The notes: generated by a model not told the origin, from the sequence alone. Counted from the stretch's first letter, positions 25,540 through 39,102 are shown. The stretch is 46,862 nt of DNA from Lysobacterales bacterium (GCA_020442465.1 JAGRJY010000162.1:1-46862), one strand, 5' to 3'. Translations and numbers: made by a program.

Positions 25540-27321
25540 ATGAAAGGACGCGCAAGCAATGCCGTGGTGTGGCGCACCAGGCGAGCGCGCTTAGCGCTCG
25601 CGTGCGCGGCGACGATGTTGGGGGCATGCATGCCCGCGACGCAGCAAGGAGCGTCGCGTCCTGATGTGCCGGACGCTACGGCGCTCGGGGCTTACGACGG
25701 TCCGCTGGTGACCACGCATCGCGGTGCAGACGACTTGCTGAGCGCCGGCCTCGGCCTGGCAGGACTGCGCGCCACGCAGCCACCGTCGGTGGCCGACGCC
25801 TCCGCGCCCACCGTGGACGAACTGCGTCGACGCGCCATCTGGACCAACTGGCGCGGCATCGCCGATCTGGGTCCGGGCGCGCACGGGGAGTCCTACGGTT
25901 CTCTCGATCCGGTGCCGGGTCGGGAGGCGCGCGCCTTGCTCAAGCTTCCGGGTGCGCGGCAGCCGCACCGTGTGCTGCTGCAGCTGCCCGACCGGTTCGA
26001 TACGACGAAACCCTGTGTGTTGGTGACGGCGTCTTCGGGCTCGCGAGGCGTTTACGGCGCCATTGCATTGGCCGGCGGCTGGGGACTGCCGCGTGGCTGT
26101 GCCGTGATCTACACCGACAAGGGTGCAGGCACCGACTGGCTCGCCGCTCCGGATCGCGTCGCCCATCAGCTGGACGGACGTCTCGGCGGTGAAGGGGCCG
26201 TTGCATTCGAGCTGGAGCAGGCGCCGTCAGGCGTGGCGTTCAAACATGCGCATTCCGGCGACCACCCGGAGGCCCACTGGGGCGAGCACGTGGTGCAGGC
26301 CGCGCGCTGGGGTCTGGCACAGATCGACGCGCTGATCGCCGATGAAGCGCAATTCGACGCCTCGCGCGTTCGAATGATCGCCGTGGGTGTGTCCAACGGC
26401 GCCGGCGCGGTCCTGCAGGCGGCCGGTCTCGATGCCGTGGACTGGGATGCGGTGGTCGCAGTGTCTCCGAACGTGTGGGCGGGCGAGGGCGGCCGGGCGC
26501 TGCTCGACTACGCGCTGGAGGCGGCGCTGTGGATGCCCTGCGCGCTGCAACACCCCGGCTTCAACCACACACCGTTTGCGCGTCCGGGTGTCGGCGGAAT
26601 GGTGCGCTGCGCATCGCTGCATGCGGCGGGCATGCTGGCCGCGGCTGATCCGGCCGCGCAGCCCGACGAGGCACTTCAACACCTGCACGACTCGGGCTGG
26701 ACCGACGAGGCCCTGCAGTCTGCCGCCATCAGCCAAGGCCTCGACCTCTGGCGCGCCGTGGCTGCCGGCTACGCCAGTGCCTATCTGCGCGCCGGTCCCG
26801 ATGCGATGCCCTGTGGGTACCGCTACGATGTGCTCGATGCAGAAGGTCATGCACGACCGGCATCGGCGTCCGAGCGCGCACTGTGGTGGTCGGATGCTTC
26901 GGGCATTCCTCCCGGTTCGGGCGTGGCACTGCTCAATCCCGCGGAACCTGTCGATGCGCTCGATCCGGCCTGGCCGGGCCTGGTCTGCCTGCGCGATTTG
27001 GCCAGCGGCGCCGATGCGTCGTCGCATGCCCTGCGCGCGGCGATGCAAGCCACGCGTGCGCGGCGTCCGCCCGCCGATCTGCCGGTCTACCTGCTGCACG
27101 GTCTGGCGGACGGATTGGTGCCGATCGACTTCAGCTCGCGGCCGTATGCGGCCTGGGTGCAGGCGGCTCCCAACCGGCTGCAGGTCGAGTGGATCGAGCG
27201 CGCCCAACACTTCGATGCGTTGGTGGCCTTGCCCTTGCTGGAGGGTCGCTACCAGGCCCTGATGCCGCACGCCTACGCCGCGCTGGATCGGGCATGGGCC
27301 GAGAGCAAGCACGACGACTGA
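25540..27321 (+). CDS. 3-hydroxybutyrate-oligomer hydrolase, lipoprotein
   Basis: The product is 593 residues of the D-(-)-3-hydroxybutyrate oligomer hydrolase family, which cleaves 3HB oligomers released from PHB to monomers. The N-terminus has a basic stretch, a hydrophobic core and the lipobox LGAC with Cys30, so it is likely an exported lipoprotein. The nucleophile motif GVSNGAGAV (catalytic Ser about residue 289), a late Asp in LLHGLADGLVP and a His in RAQHFDALV form the expected triad. The opening region, with TNWRGIADLGPGAHG and VLVTASSGSRGVYG, is characteristic. Length is slightly short for the family. It pairs functionally with the PHB depolymerase at 4179, and its start faces the CrbR-like gene across 257 bases. 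Confidence 0.87.
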   Translation: MKGRASNAVVWRTRRARLALACAATMLGACMPATQQGASRPDVPDATALGAYDGPLVTTHRGADDLLSAGLGLAGLRATQPPSVADASAPTVDELRRRAIWTNWRGIADLGPGAHGESYGSLDPVPGREARALLKLPGARQPHRVLLQLPDRFDTTKPCVLVTASSGSRGVYGAIALAGGWGLPRGCAVIYTDKGAGTDWLAAPDRVAHQLDGRLGGEGAVAFELEQAPSGVAFKHAHSGDHPEAHWGEHVVQAARWGLAQIDALIADEAQFDASRVRMIAVGVSNGAGAVLQAAGLDAVDWDAVVAVSPNVWAGEGGRALLDYALEAALWMPCALQHPGFNHTPFARPGVGGMVRCASLHAAGMLAAADPAAQPDEALQHLHDSGWTDEALQSAAISQGLDLWRAVAAGYASAYLRAGPDAMPCGYRYDVLDAEGHARPASASERALWWSDASGIPPGSGVALLNPAEPVDALDPAWPGLVCLRDLASGADASSHALRAAMQATRARRPPADLPVYLLHGLADGLVPIDFSSRPYAAWVQAAPNRLQVEWIERAQHFDALVALPLLEGRYQALMPHAYAALDRAWAESKHDD

Positions 27322-27412
27322 CCACGCGCATCCTCAACAGAGCGAGTACCTTTCGCAACGAATGCAGTGCACCAGTGCGGTGCCGGACCGGCGGAACAGG
27401 GACATCCGCCGG

Positions 27413-27441
27413 GTCCGGCCGGGGCGGTCCCCCGGCCGGAC
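27413..27441. terminator. Bidirectional GC-rich hairpin
   Basis: GTCCGGCCGGGG (27413-27424) pairs perfectly with CCCCGGCCGGAC (27430-27441) around a 5-base loop. The 12-bp stem lies between the convergent oligomer-hydrolase and NIDO-protein genes. There is no clear T-run on either side, but position and strength favour termination of both transcripts. Confidence 0.6.
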
Positions 27442-27457
27442 GGACTGCGCGCTCCCG

Positions 27458-30280
27458 TTAGCGAGCCGCCGGCGCGGACTCACACACCGATGCGACCGGG
27501 CCGAACTGCAGACGCTCGATCGGCTTGCTTTGCTGGGTGGCGCCGATCGTGTAGCTGAAGGTGCCGCGCTCGCCGTTCGTGAAGGTGAACGTCGCATTGC
27601 CGATGACGTCGGAGCCCGGGCTGGGCGGCTGGTTGTTGATCTGCAGCAGCGGCGTGCCGTTGCGTTGACGGAAGATCTGGCCGGTGAAGGTGTTGCCCTG
27701 CGTACGTGTCGCCACCACCACCAGGAACAGCGGTTCGCGGTCGGTGTCGTAGGTGTACCAGATCGCCACCAGCGTGTCGTCGACGTGATTGAAGAACAGG
27801 CCCCAGCCTGATGTCGCCGCGCCGCCCCACCAGATGTCGCTGTAGTTGGTGGCGGTGGCGCGTGAACTGGTCGGGCTGTCGCGGCAGATGATCTGTCGGT
27901 CGCCGAACGGGAAGCGCTCGAGCTGCTTGGTTTGCGTCGTGCCGTTGTAGGTGTAGCGGAAGCGCAGCGCTTCGCTGCCGGTGAACAGCAGGTTCGCGGT
28001 GCCGACCTGGGACGCGGTTTCATCGGCGCGCCCGGTGATCTGTGCCAGCGGCACGCCGGTGAAGCGGAATACCGGTCCTTCGAAGCTGCCGTCGGCCTGC
28101 GGGGTCAGTCCTGCGGCAAGGAACCACACCGGCTCGCCGTCGGTGTCATAGGTGAACCATGCCGGCGCGATGGTGCCGGCCTGCTCGAAGATGAACAACC
28201 CCCAGCCGCTTTCGTTCGGATTCCACCAGGTGGCTGACTTGAGCACTTCGGTGACCAGCGGGTTGGCACGCTGGAAGATCACCGGCACACCGGGCACAGC
28301 GCCCGGTGCCATGTTGCCGGCGGCGGAGTCGAAGACCACGCGCGAGCCGTCCGCGTTGAGTTCCGGGCGAGAGCTGGGCCCATTGGCCTGCTCACCGGTA
28401 TCGGTCAGCGACAGACGCGCCACGGAAGTCGCGCCGATGATCGCAGCGTGAATGTCTGCGGCTGCGTTGGAGTCGGTGAAACTTGGGTCGAGATTGGTCG
28501 CTGCGGACACGAACGCCACCACGCGGCCATCGCCGGAAATCGCCGGGCTGGTCGAGGCGCCGTTGCCCTGCGCACCGCTGGGCGCCACGCTGGCACGGAT
28601 CAGGTTGGAGCTGCCCAGTTCGATCGCGAAGATGTCCGGCGCATTGTTGCTGTCGCCGCTGGTCAGCGGCTGATCCGACTCGAACACCAGGGTGTCGCCG
28701 TTGTCGTCGATCTGCGGCGCGCGGCTACCGCCCGCGCCGCAGCTGCCGCCGGCCGGCGCGCTCGGCTGCATCATCTGCCCGGTCAGCATGTTCCGCGCGA
28801 ACACGCGAGTACTCGCGGTGGGGCAGGGCACGGTCACCCCCTGCTGCGCATTCGTTGCCGAGGACTGCCAGGCGACCATGCTTCCGTCCTTGGAGACGAC
28901 AGCATTGCTGGCCTGACCGTTGCTGTTGGTCGCGGTATTGCTGCCGTTCGCGGCGACGCTCTTGCACGACACGCACACCGCCGCCCCGAGGGTGACGTTG
29001 TCGCCCACGCGCGTCATCGGTGCGAGGTAGACGTTGTCCTGGCCTACCGCGCCTTCCGAGGCGTTGGTGGTCGTGCCGGTGAACACGATATGCGTGCCGC
29101 TGGACGACGGGTTCGGCCGGGTGCCTGCCGTGCCGGACGAAGCAGGGCCGACACGTTGCGTGGTGCCGGTCAGCATGTTGCGCAGGTAGACGCCCTGGCC
29201 GGCGACCTTCTGTCGTTGTTCCTGCGCGGACTTGCTCTCCCCCAGCACCTTGTTCACACCGGCGTCGTTGGCGACGAAGAACACGAGTTGGCCATCGGGA
29301 CTGACCGCCGGTTCGGATGCGTCGCCGCTGATGTCGCCTCCACCGTTGTCCAGGCTGACGATGCGGGTTGCGCCGGAAGCCGTGTCGATGCGGAAGATGT
29401 CCGCGCCCGGGTTCAGGTCCTGCTCGCCGTTCGCCAGGCTGATGTTGCTGGCCTGCGAGACGAACACCACGAACTTGCCGCTGGCGTCGGAATTGGCCGC
29501 AATGCTCGGGGCGTTGGCGAACGGCGTCAGTGCGCTGACCTGGGTCGCCCGATTGGTGCGGATCTGGAAGATGTAGCGTCCGGGCACCGAGCTGTTGCGC
29601 ATGTTGCTGCGCAGGGCGTTTGGCCCGCCGTCGAGGAACGAACCCGGGATGGCCGAGCCGGCGAGCTCGAACGATGATCCCGGTGCCCCGCGACCGATGG
29701 CGTAGCCGGCGCGTGCGCTGAATCCGCCACGACCGTTGCTGTCTCCACCGGAGAACTCACCGGTTTCCCACTGGATCTGGTCGTAATTGAAGATAATGTC
29801 GAAGTCGCCGTCGCCGCGATCGCTGCGGTTGACCAGCAGCAGCTGGAAGCTGTTTCGATTGGCGTGATTGGGCGTGCCGCTGAAGTAGTCGACATTGACC
29901 CAGTTGGCGCCGAATGCCTGACGACCCTCGAACATGCCGGTGCCGTAGGTGACCGGCGAACCGGCTTCGCTGGTGTCCACGTCGGCGAAGAACGGGGCAA
30001 TGATCAGCGTGTTGGTGGAGAGCAGGCTGAAGGGCGTGAACGCGCCGAGTTCCTGCTCGAACGTCACGTTGCCGTTGTTGTTGACGTGCAGCAGTGAGTG
30101 GCGTTCGCCAAACAGGTCGATTTCGAAACCGATCGAGACCGGTGGCGAGGAATCGTCATCGTTCGCCGGCAGCGTACTCGTGTTGAAGCCGCTGACGATG
30201 GCGGCCGCCCGCGTGCTGTTGGGCAGCAGGCTCAGTACGGCAATGAAAAGCAAAGAAACAAGCAGTTGGCGCTTCGACAT
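27458..30280 (-). CDS. Secreted NIDO-domain / beta-propeller protein with SGWG repeats
   Basis: The product is 940 residues with a clear signal peptide (1 to about 26, ending STRAAA). Residues about 60-240 resemble a nidogen-like (NIDO) domain: NNNGNVTFEQELGAFTPF, APFFADVDT and NSFQLLLVNRSD. Residues about 250-690 hold repeated TolB/PD40-like blades such as PAVSPDGQLVFFVAND and PAISGDGRVVAFVSAATN. The C-terminus carries two related units of about 120 residues, beginning WWNPNESGWGLFIFEQAG and IWWGGAATSGWGLFFNH, each with WFTYDTDGEPVWF or a similar motif. Such units recur in secreted Lysobacterales proteins and probably act as export or surface modules. No catalytic motif is seen. An adhesive or matrix role is possible; the function is unknown. 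Confidence 0.8.
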   Translation of the reverse strand: MSKRQLLVSLLFIAVLSLLPNSTRAAAIVSGFNTSTLPANDDDSSPPVSIGFEIDLFGERHSLLHVNNNGNVTFEQELGAFTPFSLLSTNTLIIAPFFADVDTSEAGSPVTYGTGMFEGRQAFGANWVNVDYFSGTPNHANRNSFQLLLVNRSDRGDGDFDIIFNYDQIQWETGEFSGGDSNGRGGFSARAGYAIGRGAPGSSFELAGSAIPGSFLDGGPNALRSNMRNSSVPGRYIFQIRTNRATQVSALTPFANAPSIAANSDASGKFVVFVSQASNISLANGEQDLNPGADIFRIDTASGATRIVSLDNGGGDISGDASEPAVSPDGQLVFFVANDAGVNKVLGESKSAQEQRQKVAGQGVYLRNMLTGTTQRVGPASSGTAGTRPNPSSSGTHIVFTGTTTNASEGAVGQDNVYLAPMTRVGDNVTLGAAVCVSCKSVAANGSNTATNSNGQASNAVVSKDGSMVAWQSSATNAQQGVTVPCPTASTRVFARNMLTGQMMQPSAPAGGSCGAGGSRAPQIDDNGDTLVFESDQPLTSGDSNNAPDIFAIELGSSNLIRASVAPSGAQGNGASTSPAISGDGRVVAFVSAATNLDPSFTDSNAAADIHAAIIGATSVARLSLTDTGEQANGPSSRPELNADGSRVVFDSAAGNMAPGAVPGVPVIFQRANPLVTEVLKSATWWNPNESGWGLFIFEQAGTIAPAWFTYDTDGEPVWFLAAGLTPQADGSFEGPVFRFTGVPLAQITGRADETASQVGTANLLFTGSEALRFRYTYNGTTQTKQLERFPFGDRQIICRDSPTSSRATATNYSDIWWGGAATSGWGLFFNHVDDTLVAIWYTYDTDREPLFLVVVATRTQGNTFTGQIFRQRNGTPLLQINNQPPSPGSDVIGNATFTFTNGERGTFSYTIGATQQSKPIERLQFGPVASVCESAPAAR

Positions 30281-30508
30281 GACCAGTCCCCTGAACGCAC
30301 CGAGTCTCGGCCCTGGAAACTGGGCCGCCGATGGCGGGCTGGCTGCTCGGACATCGCGCGAAACATCGCCCGCAGCAACGTCAGATTGCGAACCTCACGT
30401 TACGCCCATGCGTCAGGGGCTTCAAGACGCGGATGCGTCAGGGATTCATGTTCGAGCCTGCGTGAGTGAAACAGTGCACACAGGTTACGAATCCGATGTG
30501 GCAGACGC

Positions 30509-30526
30509 GGCGCGTCCGGGCGCGCC
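30509..30526 (-). terminator. Hairpin after uvrA-thioesterase operon
   Basis: GGCGCG-TCCGGG-CGCGCC lies six bases beyond the thioesterase stop on the minus strand. It is short and GC-rich and has no T-run, so it is a weak candidate terminator. Confidence 0.35.
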
Positions 30527-30532
30527 GTAGGG

Positions 30533-31050
30533 TCAGCTGTCGTGCAGGGTGCCGGCGCGCACGGCCTCGGGCAGGCTGGCAGCCTTGCCGGACTCGGCAT
30601 CGACCCAGACCATCACGGTTTCTCCGTCTGCATACAGCGCTGTCGAGTCGCCAGCGGACACCATCCGGTAGGCCAGGGTCAGGCTCGACGTGCCCACCCG
30701 TTGCGCCGACAGCTCGATGATCAACGACTCGGGCCAGGCGATGGGGCGTCTGAAATTGACGTTCGCGGCGGCCAGCACCGGCGCCGAACGCTCGGTCACC
30801 CACGGTCCCGGCAGGCTTTGCATCCAGGCCAGTCGCGCCTCCTCCACGTAGGTGAGGAAATTCGCGTTGTTGACGTGATTGAACGCGTCGAGGTCACGCC
30901 ATCGAACGTCGATGGGGAAGCGGATCAGGCACGGGGGTTCCCCGGAAGTAACCAAGACGTGCGCCAGCTCCTCGGGAGCGGTGGCAGCCGTCGTCGCTTT
31001 CGACTTGCTCACGCGCTTGCGCGGTGCCTTGCGTGCCGGCTTGGTGTCGC

Positions 31051-31054
<4 letters not shown>
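30533..31054 (-). CDS. Acyl-CoA thioesterase, 4HBT (hotdog) family
   Basis: The product is 173 residues from the ATG at 31054. The first 30 residues are Lys/Ala-rich and disordered. A hotdog domain follows, with [20 protein letters not shown]: the Asp and the HVNN motif are the catalytic signature of 4-hydroxybenzoyl-CoA thioesterase-like enzymes. It probably hydrolyses acyl-CoA in the cytoplasm; the chain-length preference is not visible. The ATG overlaps the uvrA stop as ATGA (31054-31051), so it is translated with uvrA. The longer open frame in this reading frame upstream lies within uvrA and is not coding. Confidence 0.88.
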
Positions 31055-33909
<2,855 letters not shown>

Positions 33910-34012
33910 GGCGGATTTCGATCGCGTGAGGCAGAACGCGACAGTTTAGAACGGCGGGCCGGTTCGCGACAGGCCGTTGGCGTGAATCGAAGGTGAAGGC
34001 CGGAAGCAGCGC

Positions 34013-36160
34013 TCAACGTGCTTCACGGTTGGGGTCGGGCAGCGCTTGCTCGGAAGAGTCCGCGGGTGGGGACAGTGAGGGAGCTGGCGCGGTCGTTGGC
34101 GGCGCGCCGTTGGGATGCTTGCCGAGGATGATGATCGGCCCGGCGCGGGCCACTTCCACATAGTGGCCGACGACATAGCGTGCAAACGGAGACAACGCTG
34201 TGGGATCAGACGCTTGCCAAGGAGAGAAGAAGTCGCGGGTCATCACGATGCGCGGTCGCTCGAGCTGCTCCAGGGCGTTGATGACGTCGTTCTGCTGCGC
34301 TTCGTCGAGCAGTTTCCAGGTCGTGACGTTGTGCCAGGTCGGAGGCGCGATGCCGGTCCACAGGTGCAGGCTGTGAAAGCCAGGGTAGGTCGTGAACCCG
34401 TCGCTCTCCTGCTGCAGGTACTCGGTGAGCGACCGGTACAGCGCCACGCCCTGGGGCTCCAGGCGAACCAGGTGCGTGCCGGGCAGATCGAGCGGTTGCA
34501 GATGTGCGTTGCGGGCCCGCAGCGCGGGAAGGTCGGTCCAGACCTGCACGAACAGCCACAGCAGCGCCGCACAAGTCGCGACCTTGGCGGAGAGTTGCAC
34601 AAGCCGCGGGCCAGAGTCTCCCGCTGGCGGAGGCGGTGATGCATCCGCGGTCGTGTCGGCAACCGGCGCGGGCTCGGCGGATCGACCTGCACGTTCAGAG
34701 CGGCGTCGATACAGTCCAGCGACGCCGTCGTGCAAGCAAAGTGCGTAGAGCGGAATCATCAGCACCGTCGACCAAGCGACCTGGCTGCCCGCGACCGGGT
34801 AAGCCTGCATCAGCTGGAATACCGCCAGCGCCACGAGCAGGCCGGCTCTTGACGCCGGCTGTGAAGAGTCCGATTCAGGACGGGATCTGTCGGCGGGCAG
34901 GGCGGCGAGCCAGAGCCAAGGGCCCAGCCAGAGCAACTGCTTGTCGGGCTGGCCAACCAGGACCAACGCGCCCAAGGCACCGAAAAGCAGCTTGATCGCG
35001 CTCAGCGTCGTCTGCGTCGCGGGTGCGGACAAGTCGCGGCGGAGCAGCGCCAAGCAAGCGACCAGAGCGGCCAGCGCACTGATCGCTGCGGAGGGGGTGG
35101 CTTGCAGCGGCATGGTGAAAATGCCCGACAGCCCGAGGGGTGCGATCACCGTGCCGCGCAGCAATCCTGAAAGGGACGTCCCGGACAACCAAGCTCCGGC
35201 GCATGACAGCGAGGCGATCGCGACGAAACCAACCGCGAATGGCCGGGCGACGTCACGCAGGACCAAAGCCGTCGAGGGGTAGGCTTGCTCCCGGCTGAGC
35301 GTGAGGGCAGCGCAGAAAATGGCCGTCGCAGCGCAGGACGCGTACACCATGGCCCACGGTTCGGCTGCAGCGTGCCGCCACATCAGCATGAACGGCATGG
35401 CCGCGAAGAGCGTGGCTCGCGAGACAGTGTGCAGCGCAGTTGGGCGCGAGTTGCCTGCCCGGATGGGGCTCGACAGGAAGAGCGTCACGCCAAGCAGCAG
35501 GAATGCCCCGACGTTGATCTTGGTGGTCGCGATGAGCGCGGTCAGGGCGGCGAGCAACATCCAGGAGATCCCGGTGATGTGCCGCCAGCCGATCACAAGG
35601 GTCGAGGCCGCAAGCGCCAGCACGACCAGCTCCTGTGGATGTCCTGGCTCATTCGCAAGGGCCGACAGCAGAACGACCCCTTGCAGCCACGCGAGCCAGG
35701 CGAGCCAAACGGAGCGGGTGAGCCGCCAGGTGGCGATCGAGAGCGCAAGCGCGCAGAGCAGCCAGGTTGCCATGGTGCCAAGGCGCGTCCAGTCGTGATC
35801 CAGGGGGATGTGCAGCAGACTGATAAGTCCGCCGCGCAGCAGGTAGTAGCTCGGCCCGTACTGCGAGAAGACCTCATCGTAGAGCGGGTGTCCCTGCAGG
35901 AAGCCCGTCATAGAGATAAGCAGGTAGCCCTCGTCCCACGCGATATCGCGGCTGACAGTGAACAGCCAGATGAACTTCGCGGAGGCCACGATGGCTCCCA
36001 ACCAAGCCGCCACCCATACGAGTCGACGCAGCAGCGCAGTTGCTCCGCGACGAGTTGCGCAGTGCTGCGGGAGGGTTGCCTGATTCAAGAACAATCCTGG
36101 TTCAGCGGGGTTTTTGGGCGTCGCGGTTGCCGCTCCATGCAGGGCGCGAGTATGGACCAT
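34013..36160 (-). CDS. GT-C-like polytopic membrane protein
   Basis: The product is 715 residues from the ATG at 36160 (weak GAG Shine-Dalgarno sequence); a TTG at 36088 or an ATG at 36256 are alternatives. About twelve hydrophobic segments are followed by a soluble C-terminal domain (about the last 200 residues) and a Pro/Ser-rich tail. The first periplasmic loop has RDIAWDEGYLL and then YDEVFSQYGPSYYLL, acidic and aromatic residues typical of the GT-C glycosyltransferase fold (PMT/ArnT-like enzymes using lipid-linked sugars). Overall identity to a named family is not clear to me. It is convergent with nothing and is divergent from rplU across 279 bases. Confidence 0.7.
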   Translation of the reverse strand: MVHTRALHGAATATPKNPAEPGLFLNQATLPQHCATRRGATALLRRLVWVAAWLGAIVASAKFIWLFTVSRDIAWDEGYLLISMTGFLQGHPLYDEVFSQYGPSYYLLRGGLISLLHIPLDHDWTRLGTMATWLLCALALSIATWRLTRSVWLAWLAWLQGVVLLSALANEPGHPQELVVLALAASTLVIGWRHITGISWMLLAALTALIATTKINVGAFLLLGVTLFLSSPIRAGNSRPTALHTVSRATLFAAMPFMLMWRHAAAEPWAMVYASCAATAIFCAALTLSREQAYPSTALVLRDVARPFAVGFVAIASLSCAGAWLSGTSLSGLLRGTVIAPLGLSGIFTMPLQATPSAAISALAALVACLALLRRDLSAPATQTTLSAIKLLFGALGALVLVGQPDKQLLWLGPWLWLAALPADRSRPESDSSQPASRAGLLVALAVFQLMQAYPVAGSQVAWSTVLMIPLYALCLHDGVAGLYRRRSERAGRSAEPAPVADTTADASPPPPAGDSGPRLVQLSAKVATCAALLWLFVQVWTDLPALRARNAHLQPLDLPGTHLVRLEPQGVALYRSLTEYLQQESDGFTTYPGFHSLHLWTGIAPPTWHNVTTWKLLDEAQQNDVINALEQLERPRIVMTRDFFSPWQASDPTALSPFARYVVGHYVEVARAGPIIILGKHPNGAPPTTAPAPSLSPPADSSEQALPDPNREAR

Positions 36161-36330
36161 GCCATCTCGGCTGTCGGCCGGCTCGCATCGGGCAGTTTCG
36201 GCAGGCCTGGAAATGCACTCCGCACGGCGTCTCGCGGGGGTGCCCGGTCGACGCAAGGTTCGTGGCGAGATGACGCAGATCCATCGCCGGGATGTCGCGG
36301 CGATTGCCTGCCTTCATCAGGATGCCTTCC

Positions 36331-36359
36331 TTGACCTCGCCCGCGTCTGTAGGTATTCT
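36331..36359 (+). promoter_or_regulatory. Sigma-70 promoter of rplU-rpmA
   Basis: TTGACC (36331-36336), a 17-base spacer and TATTCT (36354-36359) form a near-consensus promoter. The leader to the rplU start codon is about 75 bases, long enough for regulation but with no recognised structure. Confidence 0.7.
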
Positions 36360-36439
36360 CCCGCGGCTGTGCGCCTGGGTGCGTGCAGTCGTGCCGCCCA
36401 TCGGGGGCGCGAACAGAATAACTACAGAGGAATATCCCC

Positions 36440-36751
36440 ATGTACGCAGTCATGGTCACGGGCGGTAAGCAGTACCGCGTGATGAAGGGCGAAGTGCTTC
36501 GCGTCGAGAAGCTCGATGCAGAGGCCGGCAGCTCGGTCGATTTCGACCAGGTTCTGATGGTCGGCGATGGCGACAAGGTCACGGTCGGTGCGCCGACGGT
36601 GGAAGGCGCCAAGGTGTCGGCGGCAGTGAAGGCGCACGGTCGCGCCGACAAGGTGCGGATCGTCAAGTTCCGTCGCCGCAAGCATCACCGCAAGCAGCAG
36701 GGCCACCGTCAGCACTACACCGAAATCGAAATCACTGGCATCAGCGCCTGA
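36440..36751 (+). CDS. rplU: 50S ribosomal protein L21
   Basis: The product is 103 residues, the usual length of bL21, which binds 23S rRNA. The start [20 protein letters not shown] and the basic [20 protein letters not shown] near the C-terminus are diagnostic. An AGAGGAA Shine-Dalgarno sequence precedes the ATG. It is the first gene of the rplU-rpmA unit, 32 bases before rpmA. Confidence 0.98.
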   Translation: MYAVMVTGGKQYRVMKGEVLRVEKLDAEAGSSVDFDQVLMVGDGDKVTVGAPTVEGAKVSAAVKAHGRADKVRIVKFRRRKHHRKQQGHRQHYTEIEITGISA

Positions 36752-36783
36752 TCGCGCAGCCGAGCCAATAGGAGCACCAAGTC

Positions 36784-37044
36784 ATGGCACATAAAAAGGC
36801 AGGCGGCAGTACCCGTAACGGCCGCGATTCCAACCCGAAATACCTCGGCGTGAAGATTTTTGGCGGCCAGGCCGTCGACGCCGGCAACATCATCGTGCGT
36901 CAGCGCGGCACCCAGTTCCATCCGGGCAGCGGCGTCGGCCTCGGTCGCGACCACACCCTGTTCGCGCTGGTCGACGGTACCGTCGAATTCTCGCGCAAGG
37001 GTCCGGCACAGCGCCGTACGGTGAGCGTCAAGGCGGCAGACTGA
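36784..37044 (+). CDS. rpmA: 50S ribosomal protein L27
   Basis: The product is 86 residues, the normal length of bL27, whose flexible N-terminus reaches the peptidyl-transferase centre. The start [20 protein letters not shown] is nearly invariant across bacteria, and [20 protein letters not shown] is conserved. It begins directly with MAHKK, so it lacks the N-terminal processing extension found in Firmicutes. It has an AGGAG Shine-Dalgarno sequence and is followed by a strong terminator. Confidence 0.98.
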   Translation: MAHKKAGGSTRNGRDSNPKYLGVKIFGGQAVDAGNIIVRQRGTQFHPGSGVGLGRDHTLFALVDGTVEFSRKGPAQRRTVSVKAAD

Positions 37045-37070
37045 TCCCGGTCTCCAGCTTGCGCAGACGG

Positions 37071-37097
37071 GCCCCGCTTCGGCGGGGCTTGTTGTTT
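37071..37097 (+). terminator. Rho-independent terminator of rplU-rpmA
   Basis: GCCCCGC-TTCG-GCGGGGC, a 7-bp stem with a stable UUCG-type loop, is followed by TTGTTGTTT. It lies 26 bases after the rpmA stop and uncouples rpmA from obgE. Confidence 0.85.
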
Positions 37098-38450
<1,353 letters not shown>

Positions 38451-38581
38451 TGATTGGCCTGCGGGTTCGTTGCGCTGTACCGGTTCCGGTCCGTTGCGTG
38501 GCTGAGCAGCCGGGGTGGGTAGCGCGGTGTGCAGCTGCGGAAAGGTCTGGCAGCAGGACGACCCGATGTCATGTCACCCGG

Positions 38582-38610
38582 CAAAAGAAAAGGCCGGCTT
38601 GCGCCGGCCT
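38582..38610 (-). terminator. Rho-independent terminator of rpsT
   Basis: AGGCCGGC-TTGC-GCCGGCCT (38591-38610) is a perfect 8-bp stem. On the minus strand it is followed by TTTCTTTTGC. It lies 62 bases beyond the rpsT stop and may also serve obgE from the other side. Confidence 0.85.
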
Positions 38611-38671
38611 CTTCACCGATTCCATCAATGACCCGCGGCGACCGGAGTCGCGCGGGTCAGGCCCGAATGGA

Positions 38672-38944
38672 TCAGGCCGCTGCCGAGATCGCGCGAATAC
38701 GCGCGGTCAGGCGGCTCTTGTGACGGGCAGCCTTGTTCTTGTGGATCAGGCCGCGGGCGGCGAAGCGATCCAGAATCGGCTGGGCGGCATTGAAGGCTTC
38801 GGTCGCGGCGGCGGCATCGTTCGCGTCGAGGGCCTTGAGAACCTTCTTCACGGCGGTGCGCAGCATCGAGCGCTGGGCGACATTGCGGGCGTTGCGGACG
38901 ATGGTCTGCTTGGCGCGCTTTTTGGCGGACTTGATGTTGGCCAA
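38672..38944 (-). CDS. rpsT: 30S ribosomal protein S20, TTG start
   Basis: The product is 90 residues, normal for bS20. The start [20 protein letters not shown] and [17 protein letters not shown] helices rich in Lys/Arg/Ala identify it. The initiation codon is TTG (38944-38942), with an AGGAG Shine-Dalgarno sequence 9-13 bases upstream. E. coli rpsT also starts with UUG, and that weak start is part of its autogenous control, so the same regulation is likely. The gene is divergent from murJ and ends in a strong terminator. Confidence 0.97.
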   Translation of the reverse strand: MANIKSAKKRAKQTIVRNARNVAQRSMLRTAVKKVLKALDANDAAAATEAFNAAQPILDRFAARGLIHKNKAARHKSRLTARIRAISAAA

Positions 38945-39102
38945 GGGTGTGCTCCTGGAATTCGTTTGGATGGAATCGGTGGTGTTCGGTCAAGCATGTT
39001 TCGGATCGGCCGCAACGGCGTCGGGCCCGATCGGGTCTCGCGTCTCGGGCGGAGGCGCCGAGAAAGACCGCGAATTATGCGCTGGAACAACAGCTTGAGT
39101 CA

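Noticed and set aside
33910..34012. SOS (LexA) box for uvrA
   Set aside because: A CTGT occurs in the leader, but no CTGT-N8-ACAG palindrome is present.
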